Counted from the stretch's first letter, positions 1 through 7,043 are shown. The stretch: 17,686 bases of DNA from Nitrospinae bacterium RIFCSPLOWO2_12_39_16 (GCA_001805005.1 MHDO01000030.1:1-17686); one strand, 5' to 3'. Program-made: numbers and translations. The notes: generated by a model from the sequence alone, not told the origin.

Positions 1-587
1 TTTATCCCCTCAACCATAACCATCTCTGCCTTAGAATCAATCTTTGGATGGACGAATTGAATTCTCTTTGGCGTAATTTTGTTTTCTGTCATTGTGGATA
101 AGAGTTCTGTCAGTCTATAAGGATGATAGATGATATTTACTGAGCCTAAGTTTTTTACGAGATACCTCCCTGCCTTCAAAAATTCAGAGAGGGTAATCTT
201 TATCTCATGCCTTGCAATCGCCTTTTCTCTATCAGGATTAATCCTACCGTCATTTGCTTTTCTATAAGGAGGATTCCCTGCTACTATATCAAAGTACTCT
301 GCATCAAACATTGATTTAACATCCCGAATATCCCCTTTTATAATCTCAATATAACCACCCCTCTCCCCTCCTTGCGAAGGAGGGGAAAAAGGGGAGGTCT
401 TTTCTCTTGCTATCTTTACAAGACCCTCCTGAAGTTCAAGCCCAACTATCTCAATATCCTTAAACCTCTTTGCCAGAGTGAGAGCAATCACCCCGCTTCC
501 TGTCCCAAGGTCAATTACCCTATCTCCTTTCTGTGCAGTAACAAAATCCGCCAACAAAATCGGGTCAATTGAATGTTTATAAGCCAT
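1..587 (-). CDS. TrmN6-like tRNA/N6-adenine methyltransferase, 3' end beyond window
   Basis: SAM-dependent methyltransferase of the YfiC/TrmN6 type, which methylates N6 of A37 in tRNA1(Val). Read from the minus strand, the product starts MAYKHSIDPILLADF, has the SAM-binding motif I VIDLGTGSGVIAL at about residues 24-36, an acidic motif II (VGLELQ), and the N6-adenine catalytic motif NPPY at about residue 110. About 195 codons are visible; the C-terminus lies past the left edge. An in-frame stop sits two codons upstream of the ATG. There is no Shine-Dalgarno, but TATATT lies exactly 6 nt before the ATG, suggesting a leaderless transcript. Family members usually carry some 20-30 more N-terminal residues before the SIDPILLADF segment, so the N-terminus is short. 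Residues of about 63-78 are encoded by an inserted C-rich palindromic repeat (see 354-398). The exact tRNA target is inferred. Confidence 0.82.
   Translation of the reverse strand, partial: MAYKHSIDPILLADFVTAQKGDRVIDLGTGSGVIALTLAKRFKDIEIVGLELQEGLVKIAREKTSPFSPPSQGGERGGYIEIIKGDIRDVKSMFDAEYFDIVAGNPPYRKANDGRINPDREKAIARHEIKITLSEFLKAGRYLVKNLGSVNIIYHPYRLTELLSTMTENKITPKRIQFVHPKIDSKAEMVMVEGI
354..398. repeat. C-rich double-stem palindrome inside the methyltransferase gene
   Basis: Inner stem CCCCTCCTT (365-373) / AAGGAGGGG (377-385) with a GCG loop; outer arms ACCACCCCT (354-362) and AGGGGAGGT (390-398), one mismatch. It keeps the methyltransferase frame open and adds a Pro/Gly-rich stretch (SPFSPPSQGGERGG) between the acidic strand and the region before NPPY. 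The element at 12597-12641 inside recG has the same architecture and coding character. Confidence 0.85.
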
Positions 588-642
588 GTCTTAAATATAC
601 AGAAATAGAAGTCCTTTTGCATCTATTTAATGGAGTGTTATA

Positions 643-1383
643 ATGGGTTCCATGAAAGCTCCTTTGATAGGCATAACCTCTGACTATAATGAAATTAATG
701 GGCAGAACTCTTTTTTTATAAAGGAAAGTTATGTTACTGCTGTTGAAGTTTCAGGCGGTATTCCGCTTTTGTTATGTCCCACTAAAAATGAGAATAGCAT
801 ATCAAGATTTATAAACCTGATTGATGGGATTTTAATATCAGGTGGTGGATTTGATATTGATCCAAAACTCTACGGAGAAGAACCTCATCCAAGACTTGGT
901 AAAATTCAGCCCGATAGGACTGACTTTGAAATTAAGTTATTAAAATTTGCTGTAGAAAAGAGAATGCCTGTTCTTGGTATATGTGGTGGACATCAGTTAA
1001 TAAATGTATATTTCGGAGGCACACTTTATCAGGATATACCGTCCCAATATAGTGAAAAAATCAATCATAAGCAATCTACACCATCTGACATTCCATATCA
1101 TAAGATAGAGATTCATCCCTCCACAAGATTGTCTGAAATTACTGGGGCTGATTCCAGCAAAGTAAACAGTACTCATCATCAGTCAATTAAAAAAACAGGC
1201 ACAGGTTTTAATGTAAGTGCAGTTGCAGAGGATGGAGTGATTGAGGCTATTGAATCTAATGGCGATGGCTTTATTGTCGGGGTCCAGTGGCATCCTGAGA
1301 GGATTTATAATAAAGATTCCTGCTCTAAAAATATTTTCACAGAGTTTATCAAAGAGGCAAATAGATTTAAGCAAAAAAAATAG
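643..1383 (+). CDS. gamma-glutamyl-gamma-aminobutyrate hydrolase-like class I glutamine amidotransferase (PuuD family, peptidase C26)
   Basis: A 246-residue stand-alone glutamine amidotransferase-fold hydrolase. PuuD hydrolyses gamma-glutamyl-GABA in putrescine breakdown; related enzymes act on other gamma-glutamyl amides, so the exact substrate is open. The nucleophile elbow GICGGHQ puts the catalytic Cys at residue 114, and GVQWHPE supplies His217 and Glu219, so the triad is complete. The family signature DGILISGGGFDIDPKLYGE is at 61-79 and STHHQS at about 176-181. GGAG at 632-635, seven bases before the ATG, supports this start over a second ATG three codons later. It is divergent from the methyltransferase gene. 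No polyamine genes lie nearby, so a role in putrescine catabolism is inference from family only. Confidence 0.88.
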   Translation: MGSMKAPLIGITSDYNEINGQNSFFIKESYVTAVEVSGGIPLLLCPTKNENSISRFINLIDGILISGGGFDIDPKLYGEEPHPRLGKIQPDRTDFEIKLLKFAVEKRMPVLGICGGHQLINVYFGGTLYQDIPSQYSEKINHKQSTPSDIPYHKIEIHPSTRLSEITGADSSKVNSTHHQSIKKTGTGFNVSAVAEDGVIEAIESNGDGFIVGVQWHPERIYNKDSCSKNIFTEFIKEANRFKQKK

Positions 1384-1466
1384 TATTTTAAAGATTGCAC
1401 ATTATAAATAATCATATACCGATTTACTCATCAAAAAGTATCATTTCCTTCGCTATCACTGTTTTG

Positions 1467-1502
1467 TTGACATTAATCAGACTCACTCTGTAAAATATAA
1501 CT
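1467..1502 (+). promoter_or_regulatory. Predicted leaderless promoter of pdxJ
   Basis: A perfect -35 TTGACA (1467-1472), an 18-nt spacer and -10 TAAAAT (1491-1496) are followed by only six bases before the ATG at 1503. Transcription would begin at or next to the start codon. No Shine-Dalgarno is present. This is the best sigma70-type promoter visible in the window. Confidence 0.72.
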
Positions 1503-2219
1503 ATGGCAAAGCTATGTATAAATGTTGACCATGTTGCAACTGTGAGAGAGGCAAGGAAGACTACAGAGCCTGACCCCATAGCTGCGGCTGTTCTGGCAGA
1601 GCTTGCCGGTGCGCACGGCATTACAATCCATTTAAGAGAGGACCGTAGGCATATTCAGGACAGAGATCTGCGCATAATGCGGGAGGTTGTAAAGACAAAG
1701 CTGAATCTTGAAATGGCAGCAACAAAAGAAATGATTGATATTGCCCTCTCTGTCAAGCCCGACCAAGTAACATTCGTTCCCGAAAAAAGGCAGGAGATAA
1801 CAACTGAAGGAGGGCTTGATGTAATATTGCAGGAAAATTATATAAGGAGAGCCATTAAAACATTTAAGAAAGCTGATATTCCTGTAAGTATATTTATTGA
1901 CCCTGATTTGAAGCAGATTAGGACAGCAAAAAAGATAGGGGCTGATTGTGTGGAGATAAATACTGGAAAGTATTCCGAGGCAAAAACGGAGAAAGAATCG
2001 GATGTTGAGTTTGAAAAGGTAAAGGATGCGGTTAAATTTGCCTATAAGTCTAAATTTATAGTTCATGCAGGGCATGGCCTGACATATAAAAATGTCAAAA
2101 GGATTTCTGATTTAAAAGAGATATCCGAGTTAAATATAGGTCATAATATAATAGCGAGGGCTGTTCTTGTAGGGATGGAGAGGGCTGTCAGAGAGATGCT
2201 CAATATTATGAATCAATAA
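1503..2219 (+). CDS. pdxJ: pyridoxine 5'-phosphate synthase
   Basis: Cytosolic TIM-barrel enzyme that condenses 1-deoxy-D-xylulose 5-phosphate with 3-amino-2-oxopropyl phosphate to form pyridoxine 5'-phosphate, the last ring-forming step of the DXP-dependent vitamin B6 pathway. The 238-residue length is typical. Family motifs are all present: N-terminal MAKLCINVDHVATVREAR, IHLREDRRHI with His43, NLEMA with Glu70, HAGHGLTY with His191, and the phosphate-binding NIGHNIIARA near the C-terminus. His43, Glu70 and His191 match the family's three catalytic residues. The conserved N-terminus fixes the start, which sits directly under a consensus promoter with no leader. The metal transporter gene follows after 15 bases and is probably co-transcribed. 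The partner enzyme PdxA is not in the window. Confidence 0.97.
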   Translation: MAKLCINVDHVATVREARKTTEPDPIAAAVLAELAGAHGITIHLREDRRHIQDRDLRIMREVVKTKLNLEMAATKEMIDIALSVKPDQVTFVPEKRQEITTEGGLDVILQENYIRRAIKTFKKADIPVSIFIDPDLKQIRTAKKIGADCVEINTGKYSEAKTEKESDVEFEKVKDAVKFAYKSKFIVHAGHGLTYKNVKRISDLKEISELNIGHNIIARAVLVGMERAVREMLNIMNQ

Positions 2220-2234
2220 TCACTGACACTAATT

Positions 2235-2954
2235 ATGGACTATCTTAAAAAATTCCATGATGAGGACTGGCATACACCGAAGGGAAGAATTATAAGAGAG
2301 GTTGTTTTTGGTATAAACGACGGGCTTGTTACTGCCATTGGTTTTATTGCAGGTGTTACCGTTTCCATGGCTGATGTAAAGATGGTTCTCCTTTCAGGGT
2401 TGGCAGAGATGGTTGCAGGTGCAATCTCCATGTTTTTTGGGGCATATCTCTCTACAAAATCCCAGAGGGAATTCTTTGATAATGAGATAAAGAGGGAGAC
2501 AAGAGAGATTGATGAAATGCCTGAGAAAGAGACTGAGGAGATAAGGGAGATATATAGTAACCTTGGTTTTAAAGAGGATGAGGTTGAGATGATAGTAAAG
2601 AGGGTTACATCTGACAAGAAACTCTGGGTGCGGTTTATGATGAGGGAAGAACTGGGAATAATGGAGGAGACATTTGACGACCCATTGAAGGTTGGTGCAA
2701 TCATGGGCATTTCATTTGCAATCGGCTCACTCCCGCCTCTTATACCCTATATGCTTATGGATAACCCCTTTACAGCCTTAAAGGTTGCCGTTGTAACATC
2801 CCTATTATTTTTATTTGGCGTAGGGATTGGCAAGACAACTGTTACAAAAGGTAATTGGCTAAAAAGTGGTATTGAGGTAGCAATTATTGGAAGCATCGCA
2901 TCAGTGGTGGGGTTTATAATAGGAAAGATAGTTTCGCTGGTAGTAGGGAGTTGA
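2235..2954 (+). CDS. VIT1/CCC1 family Fe(II)/Mn(II) transporter
   Basis: Membrane transporter of the vacuolar iron transporter family, 239 residues. Proteins of this family move Fe2+ or Mn2+ across membranes, in bacteria probably for export or detoxification. The hallmark REVVFGINDGLVT (21-33), with Asp29 in the first membrane helix, is present. It is followed by the second-helix motif GLAEMVAGAISMFFGAYLS (55-73). A charged, glutamate-rich cytosolic stretch (about 80-148) contains a family-like EEIREIY element and corresponds to the metal-binding domain between helices 2 and 3. Three further hydrophobic segments lie at about 154-175, 182-200 and 211-237, giving the expected five. There is no ribosome-binding site of note; the gene starts 15 bases after pdxJ, suggesting coupled expression. 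Metal specificity cannot be read from sequence. Confidence 0.9.
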   Translation: MDYLKKFHDEDWHTPKGRIIREVVFGINDGLVTAIGFIAGVTVSMADVKMVLLSGLAEMVAGAISMFFGAYLSTKSQREFFDNEIKRETREIDEMPEKETEEIREIYSNLGFKEDEVEMIVKRVTSDKKLWVRFMMREELGIMEETFDDPLKVGAIMGISFAIGSLPPLIPYMLMDNPFTALKVAVVTSLLFLFGVGIGKTTVTKGNWLKSGIEVAIIGSIASVVGFIIGKIVSLVVGS

Positions 2955-2976
2955 TTTTGGAGTGTAAATTTTTACT

Positions 2977-3058
2977 GTGAACGGTGCGGTTGAGCGGCGG
3001 GGGGTTGGAATCAAGGCTGAACACGCCCATCAACCGTCCGCTCCAACCGCTTGTTCGC
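2977..3058 (-). repeat. attC-like recombination-site hairpin of an orphan gene cassette
   Basis: Imperfect inverted repeat with attC architecture, read on the minus strand. The left arm runs AACAAGCGGTTGGAGCGGACGG and the right arm CCGCCGCTCAACCGCACCGTT, separated by a loop of about 33 nt. Outer AAC/GTT triplets pair, then comes an unpaired spacer (AA versus ACC). A long GCGGTTG..AGCGG..CGG stem follows in which one arm carries two extra unpaired bases (G and A), as in the extrahelical bases of attC. About 82 bp is within the attC range. It starts about 21 nt after the stop codon of the remnant CDS at 3079-3296, the normal cassette order. The outer R boxes deviate from RYYYAAC/GTTRRRY beyond the triplet, so this is an attC-like call only. 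Confidence 0.5.
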
Positions 3059-3078
3059 TGCCTTCCGTTATTCTTCGA

Positions 3079-3296
3079 TCAACCAAAGATTTCCTTCGGT
3101 GAGACCGATTGCCAGCGCGTACCATTGAGCTTGAAAAGATCAAGTTTCTCGGCACGCCGCCATTCCGATAGGATGACCGCCTTCGCTCCGTGACGTTTGG
3201 CAACTCTTGAAAGGCGGGCAACATCGTCCGGAGTAGGTCGCAGCGCAGAACCGCCTTTCGTCTGAATCAGGATGATTTCGAAAAGGTCTCCGCATA
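3079..3296 (-). pseudogene. 3' remnant of a GC-rich cassette gene (unnamed nuclease-like family)
   Basis: Reading leftward from about 3296, one frame stays open for about 71 codons to a TGA at 3081-3079. It includes GDLFEIILIQTKGGSALRPT, then DDVARLSRVAKRHGAKAVIL, then SEWRRAEKLDLFKLNG, and ends in SPKEIFG. No start codon in this frame exists before the sequence turns AT-rich at about 3296, so the 5' part is missing. Codon use and GC content differ sharply from the flanking genes. The IQTKGG element recalls the (D/E/Q)xK strand of PD-(D/E)XK-type folds, but that is a weak inference; I do not recognise a named family with certainty. It sits directly upstream of the attC-like hairpin. Confidence 0.6.
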
Positions 3297-3350
3297 ATAA
3301 TGTTGTATTAATTATTATGTTGCTGAAATATAATGGTATATATTCATTAA

Positions 3351-4097
3351 ATGGTTTCTGTCTATCACCTAATGAACAGTGGTAAAGATGCCCTTATTTC
3401 TGCAAAAAATGTAGTAGTTCTTACCGGTGCCGGTATATCTGCCGAGAGTGGTGTCCCTACATTCAGGGGTGAGGATGGATTATGGAGAAATTTCAGGGCT
3501 GAGGAGCTTGCCACTCCTGAGGCTTTTGAAAGCAATCCAAAATTAGTCTGGGAATGGTATGACTGGAGGAGGCAATTGCTTAAGCCTTTAAAACCAAATA
3601 AGGGGCATGAGGTTATTGCGAGGTTTGAAAAGAGATTCCCTGAATTTCTGTTGATTACACAAAATGTGGATGGTCTTCACCAAAAGGCAGGGAATAAAAA
3701 AATGGTGGAGCTGCATGGAAATATATGGAAGGTTAGATGTCTGAGAGATGGGAAGGTTACGGATAATTTTGAAACCCCATTATCTAAAATACCCCCATCA
3801 TGTGAATGTGGAGCCATGCTAAGACCTCATATAGTCTGGTTTGGTGAATCACTTCCTTATGATGCCATTCAACAGGCATATAAGGCAGCAAATGAGTGTG
3901 ATGTAATGCTCGTTGTGGGGACATCCGCTGTTGTCCAGCCTGCCGCATCTTTACCACTCATAGCAAAGGAGCACGGTGCCTATGTGATTGAGGTTAATGC
4001 CGAAGAGACACCAATATCAGATGTTGTAAACGAATCACTGATAGGCAAGGCAGGGGAAATACTGTCTGAGATTGAGAGATTGATATGGTCAACTTAG
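3351..4097 (+). CDS. NAD-dependent protein deacylase, sirtuin class III type (CobB/Sir2 family)
   Basis: A 248-residue cytosolic sirtuin that removes acyl groups from protein lysines using NAD+. NAD-binding motifs GAGIS (26-30) and TQNVDGLH (103-110) are present. The catalytic base is His122 in ELHGNIW, and the GTSAVVQPA motif is at 190-198. Tyr70 and Arg73 in WEWYDWRR form the YxxR pair that marks desuccinylase/demalonylase-type sirtuins, so activity beyond deacetylation is likely. The zinc site looks incomplete: Cys130, Cys151 and Cys153 are visible, but the first CxxC has become CLRD. The start is an ATG with no Shine-Dalgarno; TATATT lies six bases upstream, and a second ATG is at codon 8. 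The gene stands alone downstream of the cassette remnant; no substrate enzyme (such as acetyl-CoA synthetase) is adjacent. Confidence 0.93.
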   Translation: MVSVYHLMNSGKDALISAKNVVVLTGAGISAESGVPTFRGEDGLWRNFRAEELATPEAFESNPKLVWEWYDWRRQLLKPLKPNKGHEVIARFEKRFPEFLLITQNVDGLHQKAGNKKMVELHGNIWKVRCLRDGKVTDNFETPLSKIPPSCECGAMLRPHIVWFGESLPYDAIQQAYKAANECDVMLVVGTSAVVQPAASLPLIAKEHGAYVIEVNAEETPISDVVNESLIGKAGEILSEIERLIWST

Positions 4098-4102
4098 CTT
4101 GA

Positions 4103-4204
4103 TTAAATCCTATGCAGAGATATATTTGGAATTTTCTTAAACGAAACAACACTTATTTCATCTTTTAGAAAATAGATAATGGCATTTGTATCAAGGGTAT
4201 ACAC
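4103..4204 (-). pseudogene. VapC-like PIN toxin reduced by an internal deletion
   Basis: Overlapping frame just downstream of the antitoxin on the minus strand; GTG at 4204, TAA at 4105-4103, 33 residues. It starts VYTLDTNAIIYFLKDE, the textbook N-terminus of VapC PIN toxins with the first metal-binding Asp (DTN). After about residue 16 it jumps to a short end, SFKKIPNISLHRI, which resembles the C-terminal tail of PIN toxins (…F.RIPGL.L..). A full toxin is about 130 residues, so roughly 90-100 codons with the other acidic residues appear to be missing. It cannot be an active nuclease. The deletion model is inference; the PIN-type N-terminus is clear. Confidence 0.65.
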
Positions 4205-4208
4205 AAAT

Positions 4209-4421
4209 TTAGCTGATTTTTCTCTCCCATTCTTTTCGCATTTTCTTTAATTCCTGAAGAGGGTCTGGTTTTCGGTTCTTCCAAATCCCCCTCACCCTTT
4301 CCCAAATCATAAGCCGCTCCTCAGGGGTAATCAATGGATAAATATGCTTTTTCACTATTTTAGCGTTAGTCGTATTTATTTTTTCTCTTATTATTTTTTT
4401 CGGAACGGTTGCCGTAGTCAT
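4209..4421 (-). CDS. VapB-like antitoxin of a decayed toxin-antitoxin pair
   Basis: A 70-residue, strongly charged protein. It begins MTTATVPKKIIREKI and ends in a basic/acidic helix with WKNRKPDPLQELKKMRKEWE, a tail I associate with small antitoxins encoded before PIN toxins. Its frame ends just before the GTG of the truncated VapC-like remnant, so the gene order (antitoxin, then toxin) matches vapBC. I chose the ATG at 4421 rather than 4439. The 4421 start has TTGTAA (4451-4456, minus strand), a 17-nt spacer, TATATT (4428-4433) and then six bases to the ATG, a leaderless promoter. Its toxin partner is broken, so it may persist as an orphan regulator or as cross-neutralising antitoxin. Family assignment is moderate. 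Confidence 0.6.
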   Translation of the reverse strand: MTTATVPKKIIREKINTTNAKIVKKHIYPLITPEERLMIWERVRGIWKNRKPDPLQELKKMRKEWERKIS

Positions 4422-4427
4422 GTTTAA

Positions 4428-4456
4428 AATATAGCACAATCAATTTCAACTTACAA
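4428..4456 (-). promoter_or_regulatory. Predicted leaderless promoter of the vapB-like gene
   Basis: On the minus strand: TTGTAA, 17-nt spacer, TATATT, then six bases to the ATG at 4421. It has the same geometry as the pdxJ promoter. Confidence 0.55.
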
Positions 4457-4492
4457 CACTATCCCTCCAGAAAAAATTTAGCAATAAAAAAA

Positions 4493-4527
4493 TTCTGGAT
4501 TCTGAATCCTGACTCCTGTATTCTGTT
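4493..4527 (+). repeat. Degenerate heptamer repeat before the rhomboid gene
   Basis: Five tandem 7-mers: TTCTGGA, TTCTGAA, TCCTGAC, TCCTGTA, TTCTGTT (consensus TYCTGNN), ending six bases before the rhomboid ATG. The fourth/fifth unit boundary provides TATTCT nine bases before the ATG, a weak -10 candidate. Confidence 0.75.
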
Positions 4528-4533
4528 CTTATT

Positions 4534-5196
4534 ATGATTCCATTAAAAGATGATAATCCGACAAAAATTTTCCCCATTGTTACCATAGGGATAATTGCAG
4601 CAAATATACTTGTCTTTATATATCAACTTTCCCTTGGGGCTGGATATGAGAAGTTTATATTTACATATGGCGCCTTTCCTTATGAGATAACTCATAGTGT
4701 TGATATTGGTCCCCCTGTTCAGATGCCTGTATTTTTTACAGTCTATTCCTCTATGTTCATGCACGGGGGCTTCATGCACATAATAGGCAATATGCTCTAC
4801 CTCTGGATATTTGGAAATAATATAGAGGACTCTATGGGGCATATCAGATTCATATTTTTCTATCTTATATGCGGCACAGTGGCATCTTTAACACATATAT
4901 TTCTTGCCCCAAATTCAAAGATACCAATGGTTGGTGCCAGTGGTGCAGTTTCAGGTATTCTTGGGGCTTATCTATTGTTATTTCCACATGCGAGGATTTT
5001 AACTCTGGTAACATTTGGTTTTTTTATAAAGATGATAAAAATCCCTGCAATGGTTGTTCTTGGATTCTGGATAGTCCTTCAGTTTTTAAATAGCACAGTT
5101 GCATCTGGTTCAGAGGGTGGAGGAGTGGCATGGTTTGCCCACATAGGCGGCTTCTTTGCAGGACTCATTTTGATAAATTTTTTTAAAAAGAACTAA
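4534..5196 (+). CDS. rhomboid family intramembrane serine protease
   Basis: Polytopic membrane protein of 220 residues that cleaves membrane-spanning substrates within the bilayer. The N-terminus MIPLKDDNPT is the standard cytosolic lead of this bacterial subfamily. Helix 1 is at about 14-33. A loop leads to FMHGGFMHIIGNMLYLWIFG (75-94), with His77, His82 and Asn86 as in active rhomboids. The catalytic Ser136 is in GASGAVSG (134-141), and His203 in AHIGGFFAG completes the dyad. Six hydrophobic segments are evident, so it looks active. No Shine-Dalgarno is seen; a heptamer repeat occupies the upstream region. It heads a run of envelope genes (LolA, RseP) but a palindromic repeat separates it from lolA. 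Substrates are unknown. Confidence 0.93.
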   Translation: MIPLKDDNPTKIFPIVTIGIIAANILVFIYQLSLGAGYEKFIFTYGAFPYEITHSVDIGPPVQMPVFFTVYSSMFMHGGFMHIIGNMLYLWIFGNNIEDSMGHIRFIFFYLICGTVASLTHIFLAPNSKIPMVGASGAVSGILGAYLLLFPHARILTLVTFGFFIKMIKIPAMVVLGFWIVLQFLNSTVASGSEGGGVAWFAHIGGFFAGLILINFFKKN

Positions 5197-5208
5197 AACC
5201 TGATTAAA

Positions 5209-5305
5209 CCACTGAGACACTGAGGCACTGAGGAAATATAAATATTTTGAAAAGTCTTTAATATCTCTGTGTCTCTGTGCCTCCGTGGCAAATTTTTATA
5301 ATTTC
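5209..5305 (+). repeat. Palindromic 8-nt periodic repeat (CACTGAG/CTCTGTG type) with TATAAT-bearing right flank
   Basis: Left arm CCACTGAG-ACACTGAG-GCACTGAG (5209-5232), centre of about 32 bases AT-rich, right arm CTCTGTGTCTCTGTGCCTCCGTGG (in 8-nt periods, 5265-5288). Immediately beyond lies TTTTATAATTTC (5294-5305), identical to the 12-mer beyond the repeat in front of recG. It contains TATAAT at 5297-5302, six bases before the lolA ATG. Confidence 0.85.
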
Positions 5306-5308
5306 TAT

Positions 5309-5965
5309 ATGATTACAAAATTGCATCTTGCACCCATCATCTGTATAATTACATTATTGTCTGCGAATATCTCACATTCCCTGACTCTTGATGAGATAAT
5401 TGACAGGGTTCAAGATAGGTATGAAAAGACGGGGAATTTTCAGGCTGATTTTACACAAACCTCCATCTTAAAAACTGTAAAGCAAAAACAGGTCAGCAAG
5501 GGACGTGTATTTATAAAGAAGCCCGGAATGATGAGGTGGGAATATAAAGAGCCTGAAGCACAGTTTATTATTTCTGATGGCAAGGTCATCTGGTTTTATG
5601 TGCCGATAGATAAACAGGTAATGATAAGTAATGTTACAGGCGATATAGATTCTCATTCGCCAAACATTTTTCTGGCTGGAAGCGGTAAACTGAGGAATAT
5701 ATTTAATATTGGACTTGAGAGCGAAGGGGGAATTTCACAATATCAATATCTGCTAAGATTAATTCCAAAAAAATCTCAGCCAAACATGACAAAATTGGTA
5801 ATTGGCGTAAACAGTGAAGATTTTAAAATTGAAATGAGCACCATCTATGATATATATGGAAATCAGACTATTATAAGTTTCTCAAGCATAGAAATAAATA
5901 AAGAACTATCTGATGATATTTTTCATTTTGAAGTGCCTCAGGATGTCAGAGTTGTAACACAGTAA
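5309..5965 (+). CDS. lolA: outer-membrane lipoprotein carrier protein LolA
   Basis: Periplasmic chaperone that takes lipoproteins from the LolCDE transporter to the outer membrane; 218 residues from this start. A signal peptide covers about residues 1-24 (MITKLHL, hydrophobic core, then ANISHS). The mature part begins LTLDEIIDRVQ and shows family elements GNFQADFTQTS, SKGRVFIKKPGMMRWEY, FIISDGKVIWFYVP and a C-terminal DIFHFEVP. I chose ATG 5309 over an in-frame GTG at 5285, because the GTG lies inside the palindromic repeat and would put charged and polar residues before the signal peptide. TATAAT ends exactly six bases before ATG 5309 and there is no Shine-Dalgarno. It is followed after 13 bases by rseP, so the two probably form an operon. 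It implies an outer membrane. Confidence 0.9.
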   Translation: MITKLHLAPIICIITLLSANISHSLTLDEIIDRVQDRYEKTGNFQADFTQTSILKTVKQKQVSKGRVFIKKPGMMRWEYKEPEAQFIISDGKVIWFYVPIDKQVMISNVTGDIDSHSPNIFLAGSGKLRNIFNIGLESEGGISQYQYLLRLIPKKSQPNMTKLVIGVNSEDFKIEMSTIYDIYGNQTIISFSSIEINKELSDDIFHFEVPQDVRVVTQ

Positions 5966-5978
5966 AAAGGAGGATTAA

Positions 5979-7037
5979 GTGGAGACAATTATTTCGGCTG
6001 TTATTTTGTTAGGTGCTTTGATTTTTGTTCATGAACTTGGACATTTCCTCATTGCAAAGAGAAGCGGGGTTGGGGTTGAAAAATTTTCACTCGGATTTGG
6101 CCCCAAGATTATCGGTAAAAAAATCGGCGAGACTGAATATCTTATCTCTGCCGTCCCTCTTGGCGGATATGTAAAGATGGTAGGAGAAGACCCCGAGGAG
6201 CAGGTAACCGATTTAGAAAAGTCATTTACAAACAAACCTGTAGGGGTAAGACTGGCAATAGTCTCGGCTGGACCGATATTTAATCTCCTTTTTTCAGTAG
6301 CAATACTTGCCATTGTATTTATGGTAGGCATTAAAGTCCCTTCAGATTCGTCAGCAGTGGGGAATGTGAGAATTGGCCATCCTGCAGAGGTAGCGGGCTT
6401 AAAAAGTGGGGATACAATTGTTGAGATAGAGGGGAAATCAGTTGATAAATGGCATCAGATGGCTGAGATTATCCACAAAAGCCCGAGCAAAGAACTATCC
6501 TTCAAAGTAAAAAGAGGGAGTGGAGAAACAATTGATCTGAAAATAACACCGAAGGCTGAAACTGTAAAGGATGTCTTTGGAAAAGACCAGCAGGTTGGTC
6601 TCATAGGGATTGAGCCAATGCTTGTAACCGAGAGGTATAATCCTATAACTGCCACAATTAAGGGATTTGAAAGGACATGGGATATTATCTATCTTACCTT
6701 CTGGGCAATGTATAAGATGATTACAGGCGACATCTCTGCAAAGAATATTGGAGGACCCCTGCTCATTTTTCAGAAGGCAGGAGAATTTGCAAGTGAGGGA
6801 TTTTTACCCTATGCCACCTTTGCTGCACTTATAAGTATCAACCTTGGTATTCTTAACCTGCTTCCAATACCTGTTCTTGACGGAGGGCATATTTTATTTT
6901 TCCTGATAGAGATAATCTTCAGAAAACCTGTCAGTGTGAGGTCAAGAGAGTTTGCACAGCAGGTAGGTATATTCATATTGGTCTCTCTCATGCTCTTTGC
7001 ATTTTATAATGACATAATGCGATTCCTTGAGCATTAA
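5979..7037 (+). CDS. rseP: RIP metalloprotease RseP (site-2 protease)
   Basis: Inner-membrane zinc protease (M50B family), 352 residues, that cleaves transmembrane anti-sigma factors and remnant signal peptides. The zinc motif HELGH is at 18-22 in the first helix. The conserved LGGYVKMVGE is at 61-70, one PDZ domain at about 125-195 (HPAEVAGLKSGDTIVEIEG), and NLLPIPVLDGGH at 293-304 supplies the third zinc ligand Asp301. There are four main hydrophobic segments. One PDZ domain instead of the two in E. coli RseP is common outside Gammaproteobacteria. The start is GTG, supported by a strong AAGGAGG at 5967-5973, five bases upstream. It sits between lolA and a small unknown gene. No sigma-E/anti-sigma pair is present in the window, so its substrate is unknown. 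Confidence 0.95.
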   Translation: METIISAVILLGALIFVHELGHFLIAKRSGVGVEKFSLGFGPKIIGKKIGETEYLISAVPLGGYVKMVGEDPEEQVTDLEKSFTNKPVGVRLAIVSAGPIFNLLFSVAILAIVFMVGIKVPSDSSAVGNVRIGHPAEVAGLKSGDTIVEIEGKSVDKWHQMAEIIHKSPSKELSFKVKRGSGETIDLKITPKAETVKDVFGKDQQVGLIGIEPMLVTERYNPITATIKGFERTWDIIYLTFWAMYKMITGDISAKNIGGPLLIFQKAGEFASEGFLPYATFAALISINLGILNLLPIPVLDGGHILFFLIEIIFRKPVSVRSREFAQQVGIFILVSLMLFAFYNDIMRFLEH

Positions 7038-7043
7038 TGAATT

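Noticed and set aside
2984..3193. Plus-strand 69-codon open frame in the GC-rich patch
   Set aside because: It runs through the attC-like hairpin and antisense to the better-supported cassette remnant; open frames are expected by chance in GC-rich DNA.
4421..4439. ATG at 4439 as start of the vapB-like gene
   Set aside because: It would place the predicted -10 box inside the coding sequence; the MTTATVPKK start fits small antitoxins better.
5285..5308. GTG at 5285 as an alternative start of lolA
   Set aside because: It lies within the right arm of the palindromic repeat, has no ribosome-binding site and would add polar residues before the signal peptide; ATG 5309 has TATAAT six bases upstream.
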